From an uncultured Saprospiraceae bacterium (GTDB lineage: Bacteria; Bacteroidota; Bacteroidia; Chitinophagales; Saprospiraceae), in NCBI GenBank assembly GCA_937951615.1, contig CALFBH010000104.1, positions 1-49,876 on the forward strand: 49,876 nucleotides of DNA, read 5' to 3'. Both the position numbers and the translations under genes were made by a program. The notes beneath the pieces were generated by a model. That model saw only the letters and a program-made list of their open reading frames with translations, was not told the DNA's origin and ran no database searches. This document shows positions 1-8,880 of the stretch, piece after piece. Each line of letters opens with the position of its first letter. Positions within the stretch are counted from its first letter, which is position 1.

Positions 1-95
<95 letters not shown>

Positions 96-106
96 CTTAT
101 TTACAG

Positions 107-132
107 AAAGCTCGCTATTTAGCGGGCTTTTT
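107..132 (+). terminator. Rho-independent terminator of the rRNA operon
   Basis: AAAGCTCGCT and AGCGGGCTTT form a 10-bp stem with one G-U pair around the loop ATTT, and a T-run follows. It sits about 12 bases after the 5S 3' end, the expected position for the rRNA operon terminator. Confidence 0.85.
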
Positions 133-172
133 GTATTTGTACCTACACCAAGTTGAAAGCATCCAAATACCT

Positions 173-2341
173 TTGAAATTTCTACAAGACATACAACAAT
201 TTCTACAAGCTGTCTTAAAGGAATTGGGACTTCTCTCCTGCTTTGCCGCAACTACTGCGCTTACATTCTATCACATTGTTGGTGAATTGTTTTGGCAACT
301 GAATACTGCGCAATATGATATGGCTGGTGACGGGCTGAAAAACTACTACACCTTTGCTTATCATTATAAACATGGGAATGGCTGGTGGTTTGATGGCATG
401 TTGTATCCTTATGGAGAGCATGTACTTTATACCGATGGACAACCATTGCTAGTTTGGTTTTTTCAGGGCTTGGATGCTGTAGGTCTGGGGATTGATGGCT
501 ATGAGTTGCTGGCACTTCGACTGGTAATGTTGATGGGCTTTGCTTTGGCGGGCTATTTTATGTACAAAATAGGACGCCATTATCACTTGCCGATGTTTTA
601 TGCCTTGCTGGTGGCAGTGGTGGCTGTGGCAATGAGTCCACAATGGTGCCGAATTTCGAGCCATTTTTCACTGGCTCATGCTTTTGTGATTCCGCTGACT
701 TGGTATCTTTTGATAGGGCATGAAAACGGGGAGCGAAAATGGGCTTATGCTATCGGAATTATAGTGTTGGGACTAGGGAGCGGGTTTTTACATGCTTATT
801 TGCTGATGTCAGTTTGTTTGCTGACACTGGCTTATGCTTTTGTGAAAACTATAAGACAGCGGAAAGTTAATTTATCATTATGGCTGGCTGGTGTGTTGCC
901 TTTACTGCTTTTTTTGCTGATAACGATACTGACTGACCCTATAACTGACCGTCCTGTTAGCCCGACTGGCTTGCTGCGCTACAAAACGGAGGTGGCTGAC
1001 CTGTTTCCATTCTACGGTTATTTGTCAAATCATTTTGCTGACTTGCTGGATTTGCGGACGAGCTATCGCGAAGGTTATTGTTATTTGGGTATTCTGGTTT
1101 TTTTGATTCCAATCGCTTTATTACTTAGAAAAGTGCTTTCGTTTATTACAAAAAAATCGGAGTTGGTTTCGGCTCCGCTCAACCAACCGCCATTTGCAAA
1201 AAAAGAAAAAAAAGCCCTGCCATACGAACTGATAAATTTTATGTGGGCAGGCTTATTGATTTTGGCTTTTGCAATGGGCTTACACGTCATGCTGACTGGT
1301 GAATATATTCTAAAAGTCATTCCACAACTCAAACAATTTCGAGCAACGGGCAGATTGTCTTGGGGTTTTTATTATGTGGGCTTTGTTTTTCTGGCGGTTT
1401 ACTGGTGGCATTTTTGCGAAAGCATAAAAAAAAGAGCCTGGCGATATACTTTTCTTGCTTTGGTCATAGCGGGTTGGGGCTATAATGTATCTGGTTATCA
1501 TGGTAAATTGCGGGAAGCTATTTTTAAATATAAATCCCCTAATGTCCTGTACTGGCAAACTGATGCCGCTGACCTAATGGCAGCAGCCAACCTAAATGCA
1601 GATGAATTTCAGGCGATGTTTACCTTGCCTTCGGCAATAGAAGGTGCAGAAATATTCAGGCAGGAAGTAGATTGGATGTTGAAAACTAGAGCGATGCCTT
1701 ACTCTTTTCAGTCGGGGTTGCCGATGACGATGTGTGTGATGTCGAGAACTTCTGTTTCAAGGGCTTTGAAGGTAAGCCAGATGGCGAGCTCTAGTTCTGT
1801 TTTCAAAGAAGTGAGACTAGACTTAACTTCTGATAAGCCTTTTTTGATATTGATTCCCAATGAAAAAATTAGTGGTTTTACAGATATTCTGGCGGAAGCC
1901 GAATTGATTGGAAGTGGTGAATATATTAGTTTGTACAGTTTACCTGCTACTCATTTTGACTTATCAGGTGATGTAGTGATGAAAAAAGGTAGAAAACCAG
2001 CATTATTTGTCGAGGAAAAAAAGACATTATATGAAAAAATACCTCTACATGAGATTGATGTAGACATAATAGAATCGATTTTTTGGTATGAGGTGAAGGC
2101 AGAAAATACTGGAGTTCCAATAGGTCGAACGACATTTTATAATAAAGAAAATGAATTGCTTTGGGAAAGCAATTTTACGGATAAAGACTTTGATCGGCTG
2201 GAAATTATTGATAACTGGGTAGAGTTGCGACACCGAGATACATTAACTGCTGAAGTTCATAGTATGACACTAGAAGTTTTGGGAAAAGACGTCTGGATAG
2301 ACCCTGACGCTAAGATTAGAGTATATCGTTTTACGAATTGA
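173..2341 (+). CDS. Multi-pass membrane protein of unknown function, possibly GT-C-like
   Basis: Function not recognised. The N-terminal two thirds contains about ten hydrophobic segments with short polar loops. The first loop reads MAGDGLKNYYTFAYHY, which recalls the acidic first loop of GT-C/PMT-type membrane glycosyltransferases. The last ~250 residues are polar and probably soluble. The start is unclear: the open frame runs back into the 5S gene, which cannot be coding. The first in-frame ATG (320) would remove a hydrophobic segment just upstream, so a TTG at 173 or 224 is more likely; 173 is given here as a guess. The end overlaps the end of prs (opposite strand) by 11 bases. Confidence 0.6.
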   Translation: MKFLQDIQQFLQAVLKELGLLSCFAATTALTFYHIVGELFWQLNTAQYDMAGDGLKNYYTFAYHYKHGNGWWFDGMLYPYGEHVLYTDGQPLLVWFFQGLDAVGLGIDGYELLALRLVMLMGFALAGYFMYKIGRHYHLPMFYALLVAVVAVAMSPQWCRISSHFSLAHAFVIPLTWYLLIGHENGERKWAYAIGIIVLGLGSGFLHAYLLMSVCLLTLAYAFVKTIRQRKVNLSLWLAGVLPLLLFLLITILTDPITDRPVSPTGLLRYKTEVADLFPFYGYLSNHFADLLDLRTSYREGYCYLGILVFLIPIALLLRKVLSFITKKSELVSAPLNQPPFAKKEKKALPYELINFMWAGLLILAFAMGLHVMLTGEYILKVIPQLKQFRATGRLSWGFYYVGFVFLAVYWWHFCESIKKRAWRYTFLALVIAGWGYNVSGYHGKLREAIFKYKSPNVLYWQTDAADLMAAANLNADEFQAMFTLPSAIEGAEIFRQEVDWMLKTRAMPYSFQSGLPMTMCVMSRTSVSRALKVSQMASSSSVFKEVRLDLTSDKPFLILIPNEKISGFTDILAEAELIGSGEYISLYSLPATHFDLSGDVVMKKGRKPALFVEEKKTLYEKIPLHEIDVDIIESIFWYEVKAENTGVPIGRTTFYNKENELLWESNFTDKDFDRLEIIDNWVELRHRDTLTAEVHSMTLEVLGKDVWIDPDAKIRVYRFTN

Positions 2342-3287
2342 ATAGAGTCTTGCTCTTCTGCTTCACAAATAATGCAGAAATAGAGCGGTGTTCATGCGTA
2401 TTGCGAATGGCTCTTGCAAATAATTTGGACACAGATAAGACTTTTATCTTGGGAGATTCCTGTTTCAAGGGAATGGTATCGCAAACAATCACCTCATCTA
2501 AAACAGAATTTTCGATGTTTTCATAAGCCTTGCCAGAAAGGACTGGGTGTGTGCAGATTGCGCGAACGCTTTTTGCGCCCTTGTCCATCATTGCTTGTCC
2601 TGCACGACATAATGTACCCGCAGTATCTGCCAAATCATCCGTCAGAATAACATCTTTGCCCTTGACTTCACCGATGACTGTAATGGATTCTATCTGATTG
2701 GGGCGGCTGCGTTCTTTGTCGCAAATGACCAAATCTGTACTAAAATATTTGGCGTAAGCCCTTGCCCTTTTTGTACTGCCCACGTCGGGAGCGGCAAAAG
2801 TGACATTGGACATGTCTTGGGTTTCGAGGTAAGGAATAAAAATGGCTTCTGCCTGCAAATGATCGACTGGAATATCGAAAAAGCCCTGAATCTGATCGGC
2901 ATGGAAATCCATGGTCATGATGCGATTGACTCCGGCAGCCTGTAGGATATTGGCGACGAGTTTTGCACCAATGGCGACACGCGGCTTGTCTTTTCTGTCT
3001 TGTCGTGCATAACCAAAATAGGGAATAACCGCCGTGATATAGCCTGCCGAAGCCCGTTTTGCTGCATCAATCATCAGCAAAAGTTCCATCAAATTTTCGG
3101 AAGGAGAAAAGGTGGATTGAATGAAAAAAGTATAAGTCCCCCGCACAGATTCCTGAATGACTGGCTGGATTTCTCCATCGCTAAAACGATTGAGTTTGAC
3201 CTGTCCGAGTGGCTGCCCATAATAGTCGGCGATTTTCTCGGCTAAATAATAAGACTTTGTTCCTGAGAATAATTTGACGTCTGGCAT
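2331..3287 (-). CDS. prs: Ribose-phosphate pyrophosphokinase (PRPP synthetase)
   Basis: Makes PRPP from ribose 5-phosphate and ATP for purine, pyrimidine, NAD, histidine and tryptophan synthesis in the cytosol. The 318-residue length is normal for class I enzymes. Visible signatures are the N-terminal LFSGTKSYYLAEKI, the flexible-loop region PYFGYARQDRKDKPR, the metal site MTMDFHADQIQGFFDIPVDH, the KERSRPN segment and the PRPP-binding loop VILTDDLADTAGT. It is tail to tail with the upstream membrane protein gene and has no obvious operon partner. Assignment is secure from motif content and length. Confidence 0.96.
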   Translation of the reverse strand: MPDVKLFSGTKSYYLAEKIADYYGQPLGQVKLNRFSDGEIQPVIQESVRGTYTFFIQSTFSPSENLMELLLMIDAAKRASAGYITAVIPYFGYARQDRKDKPRVAIGAKLVANILQAAGVNRIMTMDFHADQIQGFFDIPVDHLQAEAIFIPYLETQDMSNVTFAAPDVGSTKRARAYAKYFSTDLVICDKERSRPNQIESITVIGEVKGKDVILTDDLADTAGTLCRAGQAMMDKGAKSVRAICTHPVLSGKAYENIENSVLDEVIVCDTIPLKQESPKIKVLSVSKLFARAIRNTHEHRSISALFVKQKSKTLFNS

Positions 3288-3320
3288 TGTGTTTAATTTG
3301 GCTGCAAATGTACGTAAATT

Positions 3321-6308
3321 TTATTCAACTTTAATCTCTAATATTTTCATTTCAACCCGCTGGTTTTTTCGTCTGCCGTCGACTGTATCGTTGGATGCAA
3401 TGGGCAGCGTTTTACCATAACCTTTGAAACGTAGACGGTCTTTGTGGACGCCATTTTCGGTGACATATTTGGCAACTGCTGCTGAACGTCCTTTTGATAA
3501 TTCTCTTGCAAATTCATGGCTACACAAGCCGTTGGTGTGTCCGCTGATTTCTACAATGAGGTTTGGATTTTTTTGTAAAAAATTGACAGCGCGTTCCAAT
3601 TCGGTATTGGATTCGTCTTTTAGGCTAGTTTTATTGGCATCAAAATAAATATTATTCAGCGGAATAATTTGTCCGACCTTGATGGGATACAGTGTGATAT
3701 CTTCTTCTAATTCTCTGTACTCAGGTGCTGGATCTGGATTGGTGTTTTCTGGTTTTTGCTGATTGAGGGCGATGTCTCGCTCGCGTTCGCGCTCCTGTTT
3801 GCGCATCTTGTCTTGTAGTTCGCGGCGCATTTTCTGCTCGACTTCTTTTTTGAGTCGATACTCCATTTCTTTTTTCAATTCCTCTTTCACGGGGTCGGCA
3901 AGTTGGTCGCGGAGGTCTTGTTCGATTTCGTCGCGGAGAGCTTTGCGCAGCTCGTCTTCAATATCCTGGCGCATTTTTTCACGTAGGTCATCTTCTACAT
4001 CTTTGCGCATATCATCTCGCAGTTTTTGCTCCACATCATCGCGCATATTGTCACGCAATTCGTCTTGAACATTACTAGCAAGGTCATCGCGCAATTGATC
4101 TTCGACCTCTTGTTTCATATCATCTTCCAACTGGTCACGAATGTCGTCTTTCAAATTATTTTCTAAGTCATCCCGAACTTCGTCCAGCATTTCCTGCTGT
4201 AATTTTTGTCGGACTTCATCTCGTAGTTCCTGCGCCAAATCGTCGCGAACCTGCGCTTCGAGTTCTTCAAAAGAAGGCATATTTGCTGGTTCGGCTAGAG
4301 CTAGTGTTTCTTCTTCCACTTCTTCTTTTTCAGCGGGTCTTGGTTTCGGTCTTGCGGGCGTAGCGGGCTTGGTTTTTTTCGCTACTTCCTCTTTTGCTGG
4401 TGTATCGCGTTCGAAAGCCTGTCCCATTTTTCGCCGTAAGGCTGCCAGTTCATCCTCTTCTTTGGGGGATTCTTCCTCGTTTACAATAAGCTCTTTTTCA
4501 GGCGATTTATCTCTTGGAGTTGGTCTGGATGTTGAAGTTGGGCGCGTTCTTTTTTTGGGGTTTTTAATGACTTTAATTTCTTCTCCTTCATCTTCCCAAT
4601 TTTTTTCCGGCGCATCTCGACGGGCAATAGGTGCTTCTTCTACCCTGCGTGTTGGCTCGGTTTTTTTGTCTTCATAATGGGTGTCCCCAAACAGCTTTTT
4701 CATTCTCGCCAACTCTGGGTCATCTTCTATTTCCTCTACACTTGGTGTCTTATTGACATTATTATAACGCTCTCTCAGTTTTTTCAATTCTAAATCATCA
4801 CCCACTGGGCCGCGATGTTCAGGAGCTTTTTGAACAGGCGGCTTATAGACGTATTTCTCCGGTTTTTCTTTTTTCTCTTTGACTTTTTCCGGTTTTTTGG
4901 GCTTGGCTGTTTTTTGAGGTTTAGTTTTATTTTTTGCTTTGGAAGCCGTAGGCGACGAACTAGAAAGATTATTAAAATCAGTTCTTTGTCGCTTAGATGG
5001 ATCGGGACGATCAATGGGTTTGGTTCGTTCCTCATTGATTTTTGCTAAGTCCTGCTGTAGCGAATTCAGCTTGTCTCTCAGTGCTTGTACTTCGGGAGAA
5101 GGCTTGTAAGGTGCTGGTTTCTTTTTAAGTTGGACATTAACAGTGATTTCTGACAAAATCTCAGGATCATCTCCGTCATAATCAATTTCTTCCACGACAT
5201 TTTTTTCTTCCCTTACGGAGAAATAACCGGAAACTTCAGGCAAATTGTCTGACTTTTCATCTTTATTGACGACCATTTGGTAATTGCTGTCTTGTGCAAG
5301 TGGTTGTCCTGTTTCTGCATCTACCAGCCGGGCTTTGACCAATGTAACGGGTTCTGGCTGTATTTCTTTTGGTAAACGAATTCGATACAAATTGGACATC
5401 AAATTGGGCGAACCCACATCAGAAGAAAAATAAGCATATTCGCCAGAAGCTGGAATGGTATAATTATAATCATTGCCGGTCGTGTTGATTTTTTTACCGA
5501 GGTTTAATGGCTTTGACCAGTTGGTCCAGCTATTGTCTAGTCGGCGCGACATAAACACATCCAGTCCGCCATAGCCCGCATGACCTTGGGAAGAAAAGTA
5601 AATGGTTTTATTATCAGCCGCTAAAAAGACACTGGCTTCCATACCTTTAGTGTTGATGGTTTTGCCGAGGCTTTTGGGCTCGCCCCAGGTGCCATCTGCA
5701 TGTTTGAAAGAGACATACAAATCGCGGTCGCCTTCTGTATCATTGCGCTCTGCTGCCATGAGCAATATGCGTTGATGTACGCTGACATGGTAGCCCACAA
5801 AAACACTTGCATTATACATATTGTCAATTTCCAGTGCTTTGGGTTTCGACCAGCCGTAAGGCGTTTTTTTGGAATAGGAGACGCCATCTTTGTTTTTGCT
5901 TTTGCGGCCGTATTCATTCGCCAAGTATAAAGTCCGCCCATCGGGACTCACTGCAATGACAAAATTGTGGGTGTCATTATTCAATGGCGCACCCACATTC
6001 ACTGCCGGACTCCAACGTCCATTTCGTTGCCGGTGACTGACGTAAATATCGTCTTTGAATCGTTCAAAAGGATCTTTTTCTTTAAGGTCAGGAATATTGT
6101 CTGGATGGTATTTACGTGCAAAATACAAGGTTTGTCCATCTGGTGAAATAATGGGCAGTCGCTCTGCAAAAGTAGAATTGACATTATTGCTGAGTCGCTC
6201 GGCGGGCATGACTGCTTCGCTATATTCTATGGTGTTGATTTTTCCCTGTGCTTGGCTTTGAATGGCTGTGATTGCCATTATCAGCATTATAAGAAGTCGC
6301 TTTTTCAT
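3321..6308 (-). CDS. PD40/OmpA-domain envelope protein with long tetrad-repeat helix
   Basis: Start chosen at the ATG giving MKKRLLIMLIMAITAIQSQAQ, a clean signal peptide; an ATG eight codons upstream is less likely. The mature protein (995 residues in all) has PD40/WD40-like beta-propeller repeats (about 40-330; repeated 'ISPDGQTLYFA', 'SPDGRTLYLA', 'KTIYFSSQG'), a carboxypeptidase-regulatory-like patch (about 335-420), a long charged proline/lysine-rich linker, a strictly periodic helix (about 683-835) and a C-terminal OmpA peptidoglycan-binding domain (about 880-990; IYFDANKTSLKDES, GHTNG, LSKGRSAAVAKYV). It is predicted to be periplasmic or outer-membrane attached, tethering to peptidoglycan. 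PorE of T9SS also combines PD40 and OmpA but has an N-terminal TPR, absent here, so PorE is not claimed. Confidence 0.88.
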   Translation of the reverse strand: MKKRLLIMLIMAITAIQSQAQGKINTIEYSEAVMPAERLSNNVNSTFAERLPIISPDGQTLYFARKYHPDNIPDLKEKDPFERFKDDIYVSHRQRNGRWSPAVNVGAPLNNDTHNFVIAVSPDGRTLYLANEYGRKSKNKDGVSYSKKTPYGWSKPKALEIDNMYNASVFVGYHVSVHQRILLMAAERNDTEGDRDLYVSFKHADGTWGEPKSLGKTINTKGMEASVFLAADNKTIYFSSQGHAGYGGLDVFMSRRLDNSWTNWSKPLNLGKKINTTGNDYNYTIPASGEYAYFSSDVGSPNLMSNLYRIRLPKEIQPEPVTLVKARLVDAETGQPLAQDSNYQMVVNKDEKSDNLPEVSGYFSVREEKNVVEEIDYDGDDPEILSEITVNVQLKKKPAPYKPSPEVQALRDKLNSLQQDLAKINEERTKPIDRPDPSKRQRTDFNNLSSSSPTASKAKNKTKPQKTAKPKKPEKVKEKKEKPEKYVYKPPVQKAPEHRGPVGDDLELKKLRERYNNVNKTPSVEEIEDDPELARMKKLFGDTHYEDKKTEPTRRVEEAPIARRDAPEKNWEDEGEEIKVIKNPKKRTRPTSTSRPTPRDKSPEKELIVNEEESPKEEDELAALRRKMGQAFERDTPAKEEVAKKTKPATPARPKPRPAEKEEVEEETLALAEPANMPSFEELEAQVRDDLAQELRDEVRQKLQQEMLDEVRDDLENNLKDDIRDQLEDDMKQEVEDQLRDDLASNVQDELRDNMRDDVEQKLRDDMRKDVEDDLREKMRQDIEDELRKALRDEIEQDLRDQLADPVKEELKKEMEYRLKKEVEQKMRRELQDKMRKQERERERDIALNQQKPENTNPDPAPEYRELEEDITLYPIKVGQIIPLNNIYFDANKTSLKDESNTELERAVNFLQKNPNLIVEISGHTNGLCSHEFARELSKGRSAAVAKYVTENGVHKDRLRFKGYGKTLPIASNDTVDGRRKNQRVEMKILEIKVE
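3804..4262 (-). repeat. Coding region of 39 consecutive four-residue repeats
   Basis: In the PD40/OmpA protein every fourth residue is L, V, M or I for 39 consecutive positions (about residues 683-835), with three mostly charged residues (D, E, R, K, Q, N) between. Examples are LRDE VRQK LQQE and MRKD VEDD LREK. No position breaks the register. At DNA level this is a diverged 12-base periodicity. The register is four, not the heptad of a normal coiled coil. Confidence 0.9.
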
Positions 6309-6502
6309 GTTTAGGAATTTACTTTCGTACAATTTAGGGTTTTTTTGGGAAATGCGCTGCTTGAGGGACTGTTAAAGTTGGGAAGCGAGCAGCGAGTCCA
6401 TTACATTGCGAGCAGCGAGATTTTATTTTTTACTGCGTAAAAAGTCTCTCTACCCTCTTCTTGCAGCAAAGCTGTTTCATAGCTATAGTAGTGGCTTGTT
6501 TT

Positions 6503-7741
6503 TTACTTGCGGGCATTATCTAACTTCTTCTTGAGGTGTAATCTATCATTTTTGTTTTTGGAAGCGGCAATGGCTTTTTGTAATTCTATTATTTGTAATT
6601 CCTTATCTAGCCCAGTATATAATTCAGCGAGTAGGGAATGGTATAATGGGTTTCCTTGGAGGTTTATTTTTTTTGCTTCATTTAAAGCAGCTACTTTTCC
6701 TTTTACTTTTGACAAGGCAAAAGTTCTATTTAATGTAATGATGGGGGAATGCTCTAAAGCCAGAAGATTGTCATATAAGGACAGGATATTTTGCCATTTT
6801 TTTTCATGCTCAATATTTGTTCTGGTGTGCCAAAAAGCTATTAAAGCCTCAAAATGATAGCGAGAAAAAGCTTGTTCTTTTCCAGATACATTTAAATAGT
6901 ATTCCCCTTTTTGAATGAGTTCATGGTTCCAATGTTCTGGATTTTGATCCTGATATAATATTTGATTACCTTGATTATCCAGTCGGGCTTCGAATCGAGA
7001 GGAGTGGAAACAAAACAGAGCCAAGAGCGCGTTTACGGTACTCGTGTTTGTTCTTTTATCCTGAGTTAATAAATGGGCTAATCTCATAGCCTCATAGCAT
7101 AAATCTTCTCTTATCTTTTCCGACACACTCGTCGAGTAATATCCTTCATTGAATAAAAGGTATAACATGTGCAAGACGATATGAAGTCTATTTTCAATTG
7201 CATTAGGGCTAGGAAAGTCAATTTTAATTTTATGCTGTCTGAATTTTTCTTTTGCCCTTACTAGCCGTTTATTGATGACGGATTTGCTGGTTAGCAAAGC
7301 ATTTGCGATTTCGTCTATACTAAATCCACATAAAATTCTAAGTCCAAGAGACAGTTGTGCGTCTGTACTTAGAATTGGATTACAAACGGTAAACATCATT
7401 AAAAGCAAACTATCATTCAAGTTATGGTCACTGAAACTGAATTCAAGTTCTTCCGAGACCGAATAATCATAAATGAGGTATGGAGTGATTTTCGTTCTTA
7501 GAATATCTGCTCTCTTAAAATGGTCTTTTGCGCCATTTTTTGCGACTGCATAAAGCCAGGATTTAGGACGGTCAGGGATTCCTTTTAACCCCCAGGTTTC
7601 TGAGGCTTTTAGAAAAGTGTCACTTACAATATCCTGAGCGAGTTCGATGTTGGATAGCCCAAAAGAACGACAAAGAACAGATACCATCTTACTGTATTCG
7701 GTTCTAAATAAGTTGGGTATTAGTTCTTTGTCTTTTTTCAC
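6503..7741 (-). CDS. ECF-type RNA polymerase sigma factor with TPR-like C-terminal extension (ECF42-like)
   Basis: 412 residues, about twice the length of a simple ECF sigma factor. The N-terminal ~180 residues hold sigma region 2 (QDIVSDTFLKASETW, KSWLYAVAKNGAKDHF) and region 4 (LRILCGFSIDEIANALL). The rest is an alpha-helical extension (HMLYLLFNEGYYSTS, ALNRTFALSKVKGKVAAL) typical of the group annotated as DUF6596/TPR sigma factors. The established partner of ECF42 sigma factors is a DGPF/YCII protein, and one lies two genes upstream in the same operon (8280-8633). No classical anti-sigma factor is adjacent; in this group the C-terminal extension is thought to regulate. Target genes are unknown. 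Confidence 0.88.
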   Translation of the reverse strand: MKKDKELIPNLFRTEYSKMVSVLCRSFGLSNIELAQDIVSDTFLKASETWGLKGIPDRPKSWLYAVAKNGAKDHFKRADILRTKITPYLIYDYSVSEELEFSFSDHNLNDSLLLMMFTVCNPILSTDAQLSLGLRILCGFSIDEIANALLTSKSVINKRLVRAKEKFRQHKIKIDFPSPNAIENRLHIVLHMLYLLFNEGYYSTSVSEKIREDLCYEAMRLAHLLTQDKRTNTSTVNALLALFCFHSSRFEARLDNQGNQILYQDQNPEHWNHELIQKGEYYLNVSGKEQAFSRYHFEALIAFWHTRTNIEHEKKWQNILSLYDNLLALEHSPIITLNRTFALSKVKGKVAALNEAKKINLQGNPLYHSLLAELYTGLDKELQIIELQKAIAASKNKNDRLHLKKKLDNARK

Positions 7742-7757
7742 TGTTCGAAAAATATAA

Positions 7758-8267
7758 TTAGATAACTAGCACACCTCCCCAGCGAGAAATAATGCAAGCC
7801 ATAATGGTCAGCGATATTGCCCAAAAACCTCCGTTTATCAAGAGATATTTAAAGCTTTTTCGTTCAAAGATAACTGCATATCCTAAAATAGGTAGAACAA
7901 ATGCAACAAATCCAAGCACGAGTCCATGACCAATTCCGTGGCTTAAGGTATTATAATTATTTCCATATTCTTTCAGGAAAGCAACAGAAGATGCACTGGC
8001 TCTCAATGATTCTGCATCACCCCCATGCAGTGCTACAATATGAGTTGCGTGTACAGTTACGATGAACAATCCAAATGCAATGAAAAAGTTAAGCAAAATG
8101 CTGGTCAATAATTGCCAGGGCTTGATCGCTACAGCGTTCTGCGCATCTGTTAGTTGAGCTACTTTCTGCCAGGTGGAACCACCAAATACCTTAGGGTGAA
8201 ACCAAGCATAAGCAATGAAAAAAGGAATGAAAGCACAAGCTCCTAGTACTAAAAAATTAGGTGTCAT
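7758..8267 (-). CDS. DUF1761 family membrane protein
   Basis: 169 residues with about four transmembrane segments, starting MTPNFLVLGACAFIPFFIAY. A conserved AWFHPKVFG stretch follows the first helix, as in DUF1761 proteins. Function unknown. It lies between the DGPF protein (12 bases upstream) and the sigma factor (16 bases downstream) on the same strand, so it is almost certainly co-transcribed and may be part of the response the sigma factor controls. Confidence 0.82.
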   Translation of the reverse strand: MTPNFLVLGACAFIPFFIAYAWFHPKVFGGSTWQKVAQLTDAQNAVAIKPWQLLTSILLNFFIAFGLFIVTVHATHIVALHGGDAESLRASASSVAFLKEYGNNYNTLSHGIGHGLVLGFVAFVLPILGYAVIFERKSFKYLLINGGFWAISLTIMACIISRWGGVLVI

Positions 8268-8279
8268 ATCATTTAAGTT

Positions 8280-8633
8280 TTAAAAGTCAAAAACCATAAT
8301 ATCCCTAATTTCTACCGTACCACCGATTTTAAGATTCGGGCAGTCTTTCGCCAATTCTGTAGCATGAGCTAAATCTCTCGCTTGTACAACAGTGTATCCG
8401 CCTACATGCTCTTTTACTTCAGCATAAGGGCCGTCACTCATCGTCCCAGCTGCATTGATTGTTCTTCCTTCCATACCCAAGGCATTAGAAGCCAGAATAG
8501 AATCAGTGAAATTACCTGTACTTTCAAGCTTAGTCTGCCAATCCTCCCATTGTTTTACCATTTCCTGCATTTGCTCAGGAGAAGGTTTTGGACCGTCTTT
8601 GTCATTTCTAAAAATCATCATAAAGTTTTTCAT
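8280..8633 (-). CDS. YCII-related (DGPF-domain) protein
   Basis: 117 residues, a single ferredoxin-like YCII domain. The signature DGPYAEVKEHVGGYTVV is the family's DGPF motif, followed by ELAKDCPN and an acidic C-terminal tail, as in ECF-associated members. The biochemical role is not established; the fold resembles muconolactone isomerase and dimeric alpha-beta barrel enzymes. It is first gene of the three-gene operon with DUF1761 and the ECF42-like sigma factor, and this gene linkage is a recurrent pattern for the family. Confidence 0.9.
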   Translation of the reverse strand: MKNFMMIFRNDKDGPKPSPEQMQEMVKQWEDWQTKLESTGNFTDSILASNALGMEGRTINAAGTMSDGPYAEVKEHVGGYTVVQARDLAHATELAKDCPNLKIGGTVEIRDIMVFDF

Positions 8634-8674
8634 TTCTTTACTTTTTTAAATGTTATTGAATCATTTAAATATAT

Positions 8675-8701
8675 GACGACTGACAATAAAAAAATAGGAC
8701 A
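8675..8701 (-). promoter_or_regulatory. Candidate ECF-type promoter of the DGPF/DUF1761/sigma operon
   Basis: On the minus strand TGTCCT and CGTC are separated by 17 bases, about 40 bases upstream of the DGPF start codon. This resembles the TGTC...CGTC promoters known for ECF41/42-type sigma factors and would give autoregulation. Only one copy is visible, so this is tentative. Confidence 0.35.
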
Positions 8702-8836
8702 GCTATGGTTTTTTTATTTTCGGGATTGCAATTCAAATATTGTTCTTTTTTAATTCTATGACTACGATTTTAGAATCACGCCCGTACTTTATTTGAAGTA
8801 CGAGTTGGTCTTTTGAAAGGCTGTCAATTTTTCAGC

Positions 8837-8880
8837 ATTACACCAATTACTAATCAACCAATAACCAATCACTACACCAT
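8837..8880. repeat. Stuttering ACCAATTACnAATCAACC spacer repeat
   Basis: The spacer right after the PIG-L stop codon is made of overlapping copies of ACCAAT/CCAATCA. The same word appears on the other strand at 22888-22909 and 23008-23035 (TTGGTGATTGGT). Confidence 0.5.

Noticed and set aside
4141-4677. 178-residue plus-strand open frame, and 101 residues at 3763-4068
   Set aside because: Serine/arginine-rich translations antisense to the tetrad repeat and charged linker of the PD40/OmpA gene; composition follows from the minus-strand gene.
3321-6308. PorE-type T9SS component
   Set aside because: PD40 and OmpA domains are present but the N-terminal TPR is missing and a very long charged linker replaces it; no other T9SS core gene is nearby.
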